Shown here piece after piece: positions 16,145 to 24,420 of a DNA stretch of 31,499 nucleotides; within the stretch, counting starts at the first letter, position 1, and every line of letters starts with the position of its first letter. Both the position numbers and the translations under genes were made by a program. Source of the stretch: Oscillospiraceae bacterium (GTDB lineage Bacteria; Bacillota_A; Clostridia; Saccharofermentanales; Saccharofermentanaceae); the NCBI GenBank assembly GCA_902791885.1, contig CADAXO010000022.1:1-31499 (forward strand), given 5' to 3'. The notes beneath the pieces are model-generated. The model had not been told where the DNA came from and did not search any database. It saw only the letters and a list, made by a program, of their open reading frames with translations.

Positions 16145-16389
16145 GCTTTGATGATGATTTTTGTGCAAAGCTTTGGGATAAGATCCTGCACGGGTATTTC
16201 GAAGGCTTATCTGAAGATGAGATCTCAGTCATGGAAGATAAGATTAAACTTCTCGGATACCTGAGATTTCTTGACAGTATAGTCACCAACGGCTTTACAA
16301 AGCCTGAATTAAGGGAAATACGCATAAACCATTCCGTCAGAAATATGTCTGACCTTATAACTAAAGTACATTCTCTCAGTACTCATTAA
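16108..16389 (+). pseudogene. Out-of-frame C-terminal part of the STAS-kinase
   Basis: Read from 16108, this stretch continues the kinase: NEDEKDNSEYFLGFDDDF, then KLWDKILHGYF, LLGYLRFLDSIV and a final helix, ending at TAA 16387–16389. It has no start codon or ribosome-binding site near its beginning and shares composition with the upstream gene. It overlaps the last codons of the truncated frame. This explains the apparent non-coding gap between 16145 and 16389. Confidence 0.75.
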
Positions 16390-16390
16390 G

Positions 16391-16399
16391 TGTTATTAT
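16391..16399 (+). promoter_or_regulatory. Possible extended -10 before the aminotransferase
   Basis: TGTTATTAT (TGn plus TATTAT) starts two bases after the STAS-kinase stop; an alternative TATAAA lies at 16408–16413. Either would give a short leader with AGGAG before the ATG at 16437. Confidence 0.3.
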
Positions 16400-16436
16400 A
16401 GATAAGTTATAAATTAAACAGGAGATTCGTTGTTTT

Positions 16437-17294
16437 ATGGCTTATCCTTTGTTAGAGAATCCCGTCGGAAGTTTCTATCTTTATGATGGAGAGAAGATTA
16501 CAAGCGACAGTGAAGAGGCAAAGCAGCTTCTTCTTCCTACAGAAGAAGTTACATATTATGAGACACTCCGCGTCAAGAAGGGTGTTCCTTTGTTCTTCGA
16601 AGATCATCTTAAAAGATTGGGTAAGTCAGTTGAGGGAATCGAGAATTTCGATGTTGATCTTACGGGCATCATACTTGAATGCTATGGTTTCATTAAGGAC
16701 TTCGACCCTGAATATGACGGATCTTTAAGGATAGTGCTTACTAAGAGTCATCTTCTTATTCATGCCTGTGAAGCTAATATCCCGGGAGAGGAGCTTTTCG
16801 AGAAGGGAATTAATACGCTTACTCTTCAGTGGGAGCGCGTTGCCCCTAATATCAAGGTGTTCCGCGGCGATTACAAGCAGGCTGTGGCAGAGAAGTTCTC
16901 CGAGCAGAATGAGTACGGTGCTCCGTATGAAGTTATCCTTAAGGACAACGAGGGCAGGCTTTACGAAGGAAGTAAGTCCAATCTGTTCGTTATCAAGGAC
17001 GGTACGGTTTTCTCGGCACCTGACAGCAAGATCTTACTCGGTATCACAAGAAGCCGTGTTATGAAGGCTCTTGAGGAAGCTCATGCAATTCTTTGCTACG
17101 AAATGTTCACTCTTGATGAGATCCTTCAGGCTAAGGATGCAGCAGTATTCGTATCAAGTACTCCTTTCGACATTCTTCCTGTTAAGTACATAGACGGACA
17201 CGAGCTTAATTCTGATCAGAATGAGCTCCTCCGTAATATTCAAAAGAGTTATCAACGCATTGCCGACGAGTACATCGCCAAGGCAAAACGCTAA
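16437..17294 (+). CDS. Class IV PLP-dependent aminotransferase
   Basis: 285 residues, the usual length for fold-type IV enzymes (branched-chain or D-amino-acid transaminase, 4-amino-4-deoxychorismate lyase). Visible family features: YYETLRVKKGVPLFFEDHL with the RL pair after it, the likely Schiff-base Lys at about 147 (VFRGDYKQAV), YEGSKSNLFVI (phosphate/carboxylate region) and LLGITRSRV. These do not separate the subfamilies, so no symbol is given. The Shine-Dalgarno AGGAG is 12 bases from the ATG, slightly far. The gene is followed at 24 bases by htpG and may be co-transcribed with it, without an obvious functional link. Confidence 0.85.
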   Translation: MAYPLLENPVGSFYLYDGEKITSDSEEAKQLLLPTEEVTYYETLRVKKGVPLFFEDHLKRLGKSVEGIENFDVDLTGIILECYGFIKDFDPEYDGSLRIVLTKSHLLIHACEANIPGEELFEKGINTLTLQWERVAPNIKVFRGDYKQAVAEKFSEQNEYGAPYEVILKDNEGRLYEGSKSNLFVIKDGTVFSAPDSKILLGITRSRVMKALEEAHAILCYEMFTLDEILQAKDAAVFVSSTPFDILPVKYIDGHELNSDQNELLRNIQKSYQRIADEYIAKAKR

Positions 17295-17318
17295 TATATT
17301 CAATCCGGAGGCATTTAT

Positions 17319-19247
17319 ATGGACATCAGAAGCGGTAAGGTATCAGTTACGACAGAGAATATCTTCCCTGTAATAAGGCAGTGGCTTTATTCCGATCAGG
17401 ATATTTTCGTAAGAGAATTAGTCTCTAACTGTGCAGACGCTATAGCAAAGCTAAGAAGACTCGAAGAACTCGGCAAAGCAAAGATCGCCGACGGCGAAGA
17501 GTATAAGATCAACGTTATCTACGATGATGACAATAAGACGATCGTATTCGAAGATAACGGTATCGGTATGACAGCAGAGGAGATCGATAAGTACATCAAT
17601 CAGATCGCTTTCTCCGGCGCTTTGGACTTCGTTACCAAGTACCAGGAGCAGTCTACTGACAAGTCCGGCATCATCGGCCACTTCGGTCTTGGTTTCTACT
17701 CCGCATTCATGGTAGCAGATAAGGTTAAGATCGATACATTAAGCTTCGAAGAGGGCGCAGAAGCCGTATCCTGGACATCCGAGGACGGTATGGAGTTCAC
17801 TGTTGAGCCCTCCGAAAAGACAACAAGAGGTACGGCTATCACTCTTACACTTTCCGAGGAAGCACAGAAGATCTTCGATACTGCTACACTTCGCATGACA
17901 CTTCGTAAGTACTGCTCATTCGTTCCCGTTGACATCTACTTTATTGATGTCAAGGGTGACAGACTCCATGCTGAGGCTGAGGAGAAGAGAAAGAAGGAAG
18001 CAGAGGAGAAGGGTGAGGAGTTTAAGCCTTCCGATATCTCATATGCTCCTATCAACAACAAGAATCCTCTGTGGCTTAAGAAGCCTTCAGAGTGTACTGA
18101 TGATGAGTATAAGGCTTTCTATCACAGTGTATTTAACGACGGTTATGATCCGTTGTTCTGGATCCACCTTAATATGGATTATCCTTTCACACTGCAGGGT
18201 ATCCTGTATTTCCCGAAGACAGACAATATCTATCAGTCACTTGAGGGACGTATCAAGATCTACAACCATCAGGTATTCGTAGCAGATAACATCGAGGAGA
18301 TCATCCCTGATTTCCTGTTCCTGCTCCAGGGCTGCCTTGACTGTTCGGATCTTCCTCTTAATGTATCAAGATCTGCACTGCAGCAGGATGAATATGTTAA
18401 GAAGCTTTCAGGCCACATCATAAAGAAAGTATCCGATAAGCTTAATGAGCTTTATAAGAACGACAGAGAAGCTTATGAGTCTTACTGGTCCGATATCTCC
18501 GTATTCGTTAAGTACGGCATGATGAAGGAAGAGAAGTTCTACGATAAGGTCAATAAGATCTGCCTGTTCAAGACTGTTGACGGCAAGCATCTTACTATGG
18601 ATGAGCTTACAGCAGAGAAGAAGCAGGTTCGTTATACAAACGATAAGGTCGCACAGGCAGCTTATGTCGAGATGGCAAAGAACGACGGTTATGAAGTAAT
18701 AGTTCTTGATGAGATGATCGACGACAACTTCATCTCATTCCTTGAGTACAAGTACAGCGAGTTAAGCTTTAAGCGTGTTGATGCCGATCTTACAGGCGAA
18801 GACAGCGATGATGAGACACGTAACAAGCTCCGTGACTTCTTCCGTGCTGCATTAGGCGATGAGAAGCTCGAGGTCAGTGCCAAGGCTCTCGGTGCGGAAT
18901 CGATGCCCGCTCTTATCATGGAGTCCGAGCAGAACAGACGTATGCAGGATATGAGAAAGCAGTATGAGAAGATGAATGCCATGAATAAGGCGGCCGGTCA
19001 GGAGCCTTTGAATCTCGATGAGCTTTTCCCTGTAAATACAGAGCTTGTTGTTAATACCGACAGCCCGCTTATCGGTAAGCTTCGGGCTCTCGAGTCCATG
19101 GGAACAAAGAAGGAAGATACCGACAGACTTGCTCAGCATATCTATGATCAGGCAAAGCTTGCTCACGGTACGCTGGACAGCGAAGGATTGTCAAGATTTC
19201 TTAAGTATAATAACGAATTGTTGGCAAAATCAGCTGACAACATCTGA
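17319..19247 (+). CDS. htpG: Molecular chaperone HtpG (Hsp90)
   Basis: 642 residues, close to the E. coli protein. N-terminal GHKL ATPase with ELVSNCADAIAKLRRL (the usual SNA-SDA reads SNCADA), VFEDNGIGMT, and GHFGLGFYSAFMVADKV forming the ATP lid; the middle domain has PLNVSRSALQQ (catalytic-loop Arg); the C-terminal dimerisation domain ends the protein. It is a cytosolic ATP-dependent chaperone. CCGGAGG at 17305–17311 gives a good ribosome-binding site. A Lys/Glu-rich stretch at about 218–232 is the charged linker. Its stop codon overlaps the promoter-like TGATAAAAT before purL. Confidence 0.95.
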   Translation: MDIRSGKVSVTTENIFPVIRQWLYSDQDIFVRELVSNCADAIAKLRRLEELGKAKIADGEEYKINVIYDDDNKTIVFEDNGIGMTAEEIDKYINQIAFSGALDFVTKYQEQSTDKSGIIGHFGLGFYSAFMVADKVKIDTLSFEEGAEAVSWTSEDGMEFTVEPSEKTTRGTAITLTLSEEAQKIFDTATLRMTLRKYCSFVPVDIYFIDVKGDRLHAEAEEKRKKEAEEKGEEFKPSDISYAPINNKNPLWLKKPSECTDDEYKAFYHSVFNDGYDPLFWIHLNMDYPFTLQGILYFPKTDNIYQSLEGRIKIYNHQVFVADNIEEIIPDFLFLLQGCLDCSDLPLNVSRSALQQDEYVKKLSGHIIKKVSDKLNELYKNDREAYESYWSDISVFVKYGMMKEEKFYDKVNKICLFKTVDGKHLTMDELTAEKKQVRYTNDKVAQAAYVEMAKNDGYEVIVLDEMIDDNFISFLEYKYSELSFKRVDADLTGEDSDDETRNKLRDFFRAALGDEKLEVSAKALGAESMPALIMESEQNRRMQDMRKQYEKMNAMNKAAGQEPLNLDELFPVNTELVVNTDSPLIGKLRALESMGTKKEDTDRLAQHIYDQAKLAHGTLDSEGLSRFLKYNNELLAKSADNI

Positions 19248-19253
19248 TAAAAT
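19245..19253 (+). promoter_or_regulatory. Extended -10 promoter element before purL
   Basis: TGATAAAAT overlaps the htpG stop codon; a start near 19260 would leave a 24-base leader with AAAGGGG before the purL ATG. The nonamer is identical to those before phoH and corA. No purine riboswitch is possible in so short a leader. Confidence 0.4.
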
Positions 19254-19283
19254 ATCGATATAAAAATTAAAGGGGATCAGCAA

Positions 19284-22200
19284 ATGTCCGTTAGAAGAAT
19301 CCTTTCAGAGAAGAAGCCCGCATTCGCAGTAGAAGCAAAAGGTATACTGCATGATGTATCCGCCGATCTTGATATCAAGACACTTACCAATGTCAGAGTT
19401 ATCAACAGATACGATGTATCCGACATTACGGATGAAGAGTATGAGAAGGCTAAGACAGTAGTATTCTCAGAGCCTCCCGTAGATGATGTATATGATGAGA
19501 CGGTCGATCTTTCCGACAGCTGCTTCGTCCTTAATATCGAATCTTTGCCCGGTCAGTACGACCAGAGAGCTGATTCCGCCGCTCAGTGTATCCAGTTCCT
19601 TACACAGAAGGAAAGACCTATCGTTAAGACGGCTAAGGTAGTTGCTTTCTTCGGTTCTCTTACAGATGATCAGAAGGAAGCCATCAAGAAATACCTTATC
19701 AACCCTGTAGAGTGCCGTGAAGCTTCATCCGAGAAGCCTGAGTCACTCATCGATAATTACGATATTCCCACAACAGTTGAGACGATCAGTGATTTTACGG
19801 ATCTCGACGATTCAGGACTTGAGGCTTTAAGAGCTTCCATGGGTCTTGCAATGAGCTTTGCAGATATCAAGTTTACTCAGGACTACTTCAAGACTTTGAA
19901 GAGAAATCCCACAGTTACCGAGATCAGAGTTCTCGATACTTACTGGTCAGATCACTGCCGTCATACAACATTCCTCACAGAACTTACGGACATTAAGTTC
20001 GACGGTGATGATGAGCTTACGGCACAGATCAAGAAGACATATGAGGACTATCTTGAGATCCGTAAGGATGTATACGGAGAAAGACTTGAGAGCAAGCACA
20101 TCTGCCTTATGGATATCGCCACAATGGCTGCCCGTAAGCTTAAGAAGGACGGCAAGCTTGACGATCTTGATGAGTCTGAAGAGATCAATGCATGTTCTAT
20201 CAAGATCAGGATCAAGGTAGACGGTGAAGATCAGGATTATATCTTCATGTTTAAGAATGAGACTCATAACCATCCTACTGAGATCGAGCCTTTCGGCGGC
20301 GCTGCCACATGCTTGGGAGGTGCCATAAGAGATCCGCTTTCAGGAAGATCTTATGTATATCAGGCAATGCGTGTAACAGGTGCAGGTGACCCTACGGTTC
20401 CCGTATCCATGACACTTGAAGGCAAGCTTTCACAGAAGAAGATCGTAAGAACTGCAGCAGCAGGTTATTCTTCTTACGGTAACCAGATCGGACTTGCCAC
20501 AGGTCAGGTAGATGAGATCTATCACCCTGGTTATGTAGCCAAGAGAATGGAGATCGGTGCCGTTGTTGGTGCTGCTCCTGCATCTAATATCGTAAGAGAA
20601 AGACCCCAGGCCGGCGATGTTATCGTACTTCTCGGCGGAAGAACGGGAAGAGACGGTATCGGCGGAGCTACAGGTTCATCCAAGGCTCATAACACGGCTT
20701 CCGTTGTCACATGCGGATCCGAAGTTCAGAAGGGTAATCCTCCGACAGAAAGAAAGCTTCAGAGACTTTTCAGAAATCCTGAAGTTACCAAGCTTATCAT
20801 CAGATGTAATGACTTCGGTGCAGGCGGTGTATCCGTAGCTATCGGTGAGCTTGCAGCAGGTCTTGAGATCGATCTTGATAAGGTTCCGAAGAAGTATGAC
20901 GGTCTTGACGGAACTGAGATCGCTATCTCCGAGTCTCAGGAGAGAATGGCTGTAGTTGTTCATCCACAGGACCTTGATAAGTTCATGGAATATGCCGAGA
21001 TTGAGAACCTTGAAGCAACAGTTGTTGCGAAGGTTACCGAAGAACCCGTGATGAAGATGACCTGGAACGGCAATACCATCGTTAATATCGCAAGAGAATT
21101 CATTGATACAAACGGAGCTAAGCAGTTCACTAAGGTTGAGGTTACTGCTCCGGATGTTGCTAATGCTTATCTTGATACGCCGCTTCCGTCATACGTTCCC
21201 GGCGACTTCAACAAGTCCCTTAACGGTGCGCTTTCTTCTCTTGAAGGATGCTCAAGGATCGGCCTTACACAAAGATTCGACTCCACTATCGGTGCCGCTA
21301 CGGTAGTTATGCCTTTCGGCGGCGCTTATCAGACATCACCCGAGGAAGGTATGGCTGCAAAGATTCCTGTAGATCACGGTACAACACATGACTGTTCCGT
21401 TATGACATACGGTTTCGATCCTTACTTTACAGAGTGGAATCCTTATGCAGGTTCTTACCATGCAGTTGTTGAGTCTTTGCTTAAGATCGCATGTATGGGT
21501 GTTGATCCTTCCAAGGCAAGACTTACATTCCAGGAATATTTCGAGAGAATGGGGGAGCCTGCGACATGGGGCAAGCCTTTCCAGGCACTTCTCGGTGCTT
21601 ATCAGGCTCAGCTTGACTTCGGTACCGGATCTATCGGCGGTAAGGACTCAATGAGCGGTACATTTAATGACATTCATGTACCTCCGACGCTCGTTTCTTT
21701 CGCAGTAGGCATGACGACTACAGATAAGATCGTTACAGCTACGGTAAAGAACCCCGGACAGAAACTCTATCTTATCAAGGCTGCACGCAACGGCTTAGGT
21801 TACTACAAGAAGGATCATGTTCTTCGTGTATTCAAGGCTTTGAAGGAGCTGCAGGCACGTAAGGAGCTTGTTAATGCCGCAGTAGTAAGAGGCGCAGGCG
21901 TTGCTGCAAGAGTTGCACAGATGTGTTTCGGTAACGGCTTGGGCTTCATTTTCGACAGCAATCTTACTGAGGAAGAGCTCTTCTCAAGAACATTCGGTGC
22001 CGTTATCGTTGCTGTTCCCAATGATGCCAACGCTATCGATAAGATCAAGATGACAGGCGGTAAGCTTCTCGGTGAGACTACATTAAGTCCTTTCTTCGAG
22101 TATAAGGATCAGAAGGTTATGGGCGGAGCTGCAGCGTTAAGCTACTCCGGCAAGCTAGAGAAGATATTCCCGACATTTGCAGCTGAATCTGCAATGAACG

Positions 22201-23063
22201 TTAAGGTCGAACCCTTCAAGACAGATAAGATATTTAAGGCTGCTCCCGGTGTTCTTAAGGGGGCTAAGCCCAAGGTGATCATCCCTGTATTCCCGGGAAC
22301 AAACTGCGAGTATGATACAGCAAGAGCCTTCGAAAAGGCCGGTGCGGATCCTTCCGTATTCGTAATCAGAAACAGAACTTCCGAGGCTATCACGGATTCA
22401 CTTAAGACACTTGCTTCCAAGATCAACGAGAGCAACATCATAATGCTCCCGGGCGGATTCTCTGCAGGTGATGAGCCTGAGGGTTCTGCAAAGTTCCTCG
22501 CAGCTGCTTTCAGAAATCAGTACGTTACTGAGGCCGTAAGAGATCTTCTTTTCAACAGAGACGGTCTCATGCTCGGTATCTGCAACGGCTTCCAGGCTTT
22601 GATCAAGCTCGGACTTGTTCCTTACGGTGACATCAAGGAGCTTTCCGACGAAGATCCTACACTGACATTCAATAACATCGGACGCCACCAGAGCGTTTAT
22701 GTTAAGACTAAGATCATGTCCAATAACAGCCCCTGGCTTTCCAAGGTTAATCCGGGCGAAGTATTCTCGATCCCCGTATCACACGGTGAGGGAAGATTCG
22801 TAGCTTCCGATGACATCATCAGAAAGCTTGCTGCTAACGGACAGATAGCTACATGCTACGTTGATGAGGACTATAATCCTTCAGTTACAACAGACTGCAA
22901 CCCTAACGGTTCCGATTCAGCTATTGAAGGTATCCTGTCACCTGACGGAAGAGTCTTCGGTAAGATGGGTCACTCCGAGCGTTATGATACAGACCTTACT
23001 CTCAATATCCCGGGCGTTAAGGATCAGAAGATCTTCGAGTCCGGTGTGGAGTACTTCCTCTGA
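19284..23063 (+). CDS. purL: Phosphoribosylformylglycinamidine synthase (single-chain PurL)
   Basis: 1259 residues, so the large single-polypeptide form rather than the separate PurS/PurQ/PurL of Bacilli. It converts FGAR, glutamine and ATP to FGAM in purine synthesis. N-terminal PurS-like and linker region (1 to about 210), first AIRS-type domain with THNHPTEIEPFGGAATCLGG, second AIRS domain around residues 620–950, and a C-terminal glutamine amidotransferase with IPVFPGTNCEYD, nucleophile Cys in LGICNGFQAL and the His/Glu pair in MGHSERYD. AAAGGGGATC precedes the ATG. No other pur gene is adjacent. It leads a run of closely spaced genes (rsmA two bases on). Confidence 0.96.
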   Translation: MSVRRILSEKKPAFAVEAKGILHDVSADLDIKTLTNVRVINRYDVSDITDEEYEKAKTVVFSEPPVDDVYDETVDLSDSCFVLNIESLPGQYDQRADSAAQCIQFLTQKERPIVKTAKVVAFFGSLTDDQKEAIKKYLINPVECREASSEKPESLIDNYDIPTTVETISDFTDLDDSGLEALRASMGLAMSFADIKFTQDYFKTLKRNPTVTEIRVLDTYWSDHCRHTTFLTELTDIKFDGDDELTAQIKKTYEDYLEIRKDVYGERLESKHICLMDIATMAARKLKKDGKLDDLDESEEINACSIKIRIKVDGEDQDYIFMFKNETHNHPTEIEPFGGAATCLGGAIRDPLSGRSYVYQAMRVTGAGDPTVPVSMTLEGKLSQKKIVRTAAAGYSSYGNQIGLATGQVDEIYHPGYVAKRMEIGAVVGAAPASNIVRERPQAGDVIVLLGGRTGRDGIGGATGSSKAHNTASVVTCGSEVQKGNPPTERKLQRLFRNPEVTKLIIRCNDFGAGGVSVAIGELAAGLEIDLDKVPKKYDGLDGTEIAISESQERMAVVVHPQDLDKFMEYAEIENLEATVVAKVTEEPVMKMTWNGNTIVNIAREFIDTNGAKQFTKVEVTAPDVANAYLDTPLPSYVPGDFNKSLNGALSSLEGCSRIGLTQRFDSTIGAATVVMPFGGAYQTSPEEGMAAKIPVDHGTTHDCSVMTYGFDPYFTEWNPYAGSYHAVVESLLKIACMGVDPSKARLTFQEYFERMGEPATWGKPFQALLGAYQAQLDFGTGSIGGKDSMSGTFNDIHVPPTLVSFAVGMTTTDKIVTATVKNPGQKLYLIKAARNGLGYYKKDHVLRVFKALKELQARKELVNAAVVRGAGVAARVAQMCFGNGLGFIFDSNLTEEELFSRTFGAVIVAVPNDANAIDKIKMTGGKLLGETTLSPFFEYKDQKVMGGAAALSYSGKLEKIFPTFAAESAMNVKVEPFKTDKIFKAAPGVLKGAKPKVIIPVFPGTNCEYDTARAFEKAGADPSVFVIRNRTSEAITDSLKTLASKINESNIIMLPGGFSAGDEPEGSAKFLAAAFRNQYVTEAVRDLLFNRDGLMLGICNGFQALIKLGLVPYGDIKELSDEDPTLTFNNIGRHQSVYVKTKIMSNNSPWLSKVNPGEVFSIPVSHGEGRFVASDDIIRKLAANGQIATCYVDEDYNPSVTTDCNPNGSDSAIEGILSPDGRVFGKMGHSERYDTDLTLNIPGVKDQKIFESGVEYFL

Positions 23064-23065
23064 TA

Positions 23066-23854
23066 ATGATCGAAGACAGACTTGCGATAATTAAGCAGAA
23101 AGGTTTTATGCCCGAATTAAAGTTCGGGCAAAACTTTTTGTGTGATGAAGAAATCATCGGCAATATCGTTGATTTGTGCGGCATTAATGCCGGCGACAAA
23201 GTACTTGAGATAGGTCCCGGCTTAGGAAGCATCTCCGTTCCGCTGACTGAGAATACTGATGCTCTTACAGTCGTTGAGATCGATAAGCGTCTTGCTTCAT
23301 TTCTTAAAGACGAACTTGAGCTTAAAGCCGATATCATCACTTCTGACTTTCTTAAGCTTAAAGATTATGATGCTGATAAGTTCGATGTTATCGTAAGCAA
23401 CCTACCTTATTATGTTATGACGGATATCATGAAGAAGCTTTTCGCCGAGTGCACTAATGCACGCAAGATGGTGTTCATGGTGGAAGAGGATGCACTCCCG
23501 AGGCTTTTTGCAGAGGAGGGAAGCAAGCAGTACGGTCCTTTGTCTATACTTTGCTCCCTTTACGGCGGCCTTCGAAAAGAGTTCACCGTACCGAGAAACT
23601 GTTTCATACCGTCTCCCAACACAACTTCCTGTGTCATAAGCCTTACCAAGGGAGATAACGAGCTTTCCGAAGGCTTCGTGAAGTTCCTTAACAGGGCTTT
23701 TGCCATGAGGAGAAAAAAGCTTGTAAATAACGTAAAGGAAGCAGCCGGAGTTCTTGAGCAGCTGGGCCTTATTTCTGACGTAAGGGCAGAACAGATCAAG
23801 CCCGGTAAGTTTATTGAGCTTTATAATGCTATAATAGGTGTTGATCAGGCTTAA
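23066..23854 (+). CDS. rsmA: 16S rRNA dimethyladenosine transferase RsmA (KsgA)
   Basis: 262 residues. SAM-binding motif I LEIGPGLGSISVPL (about 50–63), DVIVSNLPYYV (motif IV NLPY, about 109–119), N-terminal LKFGQNFLCDEEII. The enzyme dimethylates two adjacent adenosines near the 3' end of 16S rRNA. The ATG lies two bases after the purL stop with only a distant GGTGTGGAG, so translation is probably coupled. An internal ATG at 23108 would still keep the GQNFL motif but drops 14 residues typical of family members. A hairpin with T-tract lies within its first codons (23109–23139). Confidence 0.93.
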   Translation: MIEDRLAIIKQKGFMPELKFGQNFLCDEEIIGNIVDLCGINAGDKVLEIGPGLGSISVPLTENTDALTVVEIDKRLASFLKDELELKADIITSDFLKLKDYDADKFDVIVSNLPYYVMTDIMKKLFAECTNARKMVFMVEEDALPRLFAEEGSKQYGPLSILCSLYGGLRKEFTVPRNCFIPSPNTTSCVISLTKGDNELSEGFVKFLNRAFAMRRKKLVNNVKEAAGVLEQLGLISDVRAEQIKPGKFIELYNAIIGVDQA

Positions 23855-23865
23855 GAGGTGGCAAG

Positions 23866-24420
23866 ATGAAGAAATCGTCCCAAAGTATAATGAGTAAATA
23901 TTCGGAGAAGTCCATGAAGAAGAAATCTTCAGGTAAGGTCACTCATGAGGATCTTCCTCCGATCGCTAACTACGAGCAAAGATATAAAGGGATGATGAAG
24001 GAGATCACCAAGGAACAGCCCAAGCCTACCCTTGATGAGAAGATCGCCAAAAGAGAAAGCCTCAAGAAGAGCAGGAGCGATGATAATACAGGATCCAAGA
24101 AAGTTTCTGTTGAGATCAACGGTAATCTGTATCTTCTGAGCTGTACTGAGAACATAAGTGAAGCACGTATCAGAAAGATAGCTGCTTTAACTAACGATAT
24201 CTTAACCAATACCAAAGAGAACAATCCCGGTCTTTCTAACTCCAAGATCAATGCACTTGCTTTAATCGATGCATGTGACAGGATACTCACACTGAAGGAT
24301 GAGAATTCCAACATGAGGACTGAGCTTATGTATTACCAGCAGAAAGCTAACCTCGGCGAAGAGAAAGAAAGACCCGAACCTACTCCCATGGAGCTTCTTG
24401 CCAATGAGAAAGAAGATTGA
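23866..24420 (+). CDS. zapA: ZapA-like cell division protein with basic N-terminal extension
   Basis: 184 residues. The C-terminal half (about 82–165) matches ZapA: KKVSVEINGNLYLLSC, IRKIAALTNDIL, then a predicted coiled coil with ALALIDACDRILTLKDEN. ZapA bundles FtsZ filaments at the division site. The first 80 residues are Lys/Ser-rich, low-complexity and not part of typical ZapA, which is about 90–110 residues. AGAGGTGG precedes the ATG. The 3' end overlaps the U32 gene by 17 bases. ZapA next to a U32 peptidase-family gene is a common pairing in Clostridia. Confidence 0.78.
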   Translation: MKKSSQSIMSKYSEKSMKKKSSGKVTHEDLPPIANYEQRYKGMMKEITKEQPKPTLDEKIAKRESLKKSRSDDNTGSKKVSVEINGNLYLLSCTENISEARIRKIAALTNDILTNTKENNPGLSNSKINALALIDACDRILTLKDENSNMRTELMYYQQKANLGEEKERPEPTPMELLANEKED

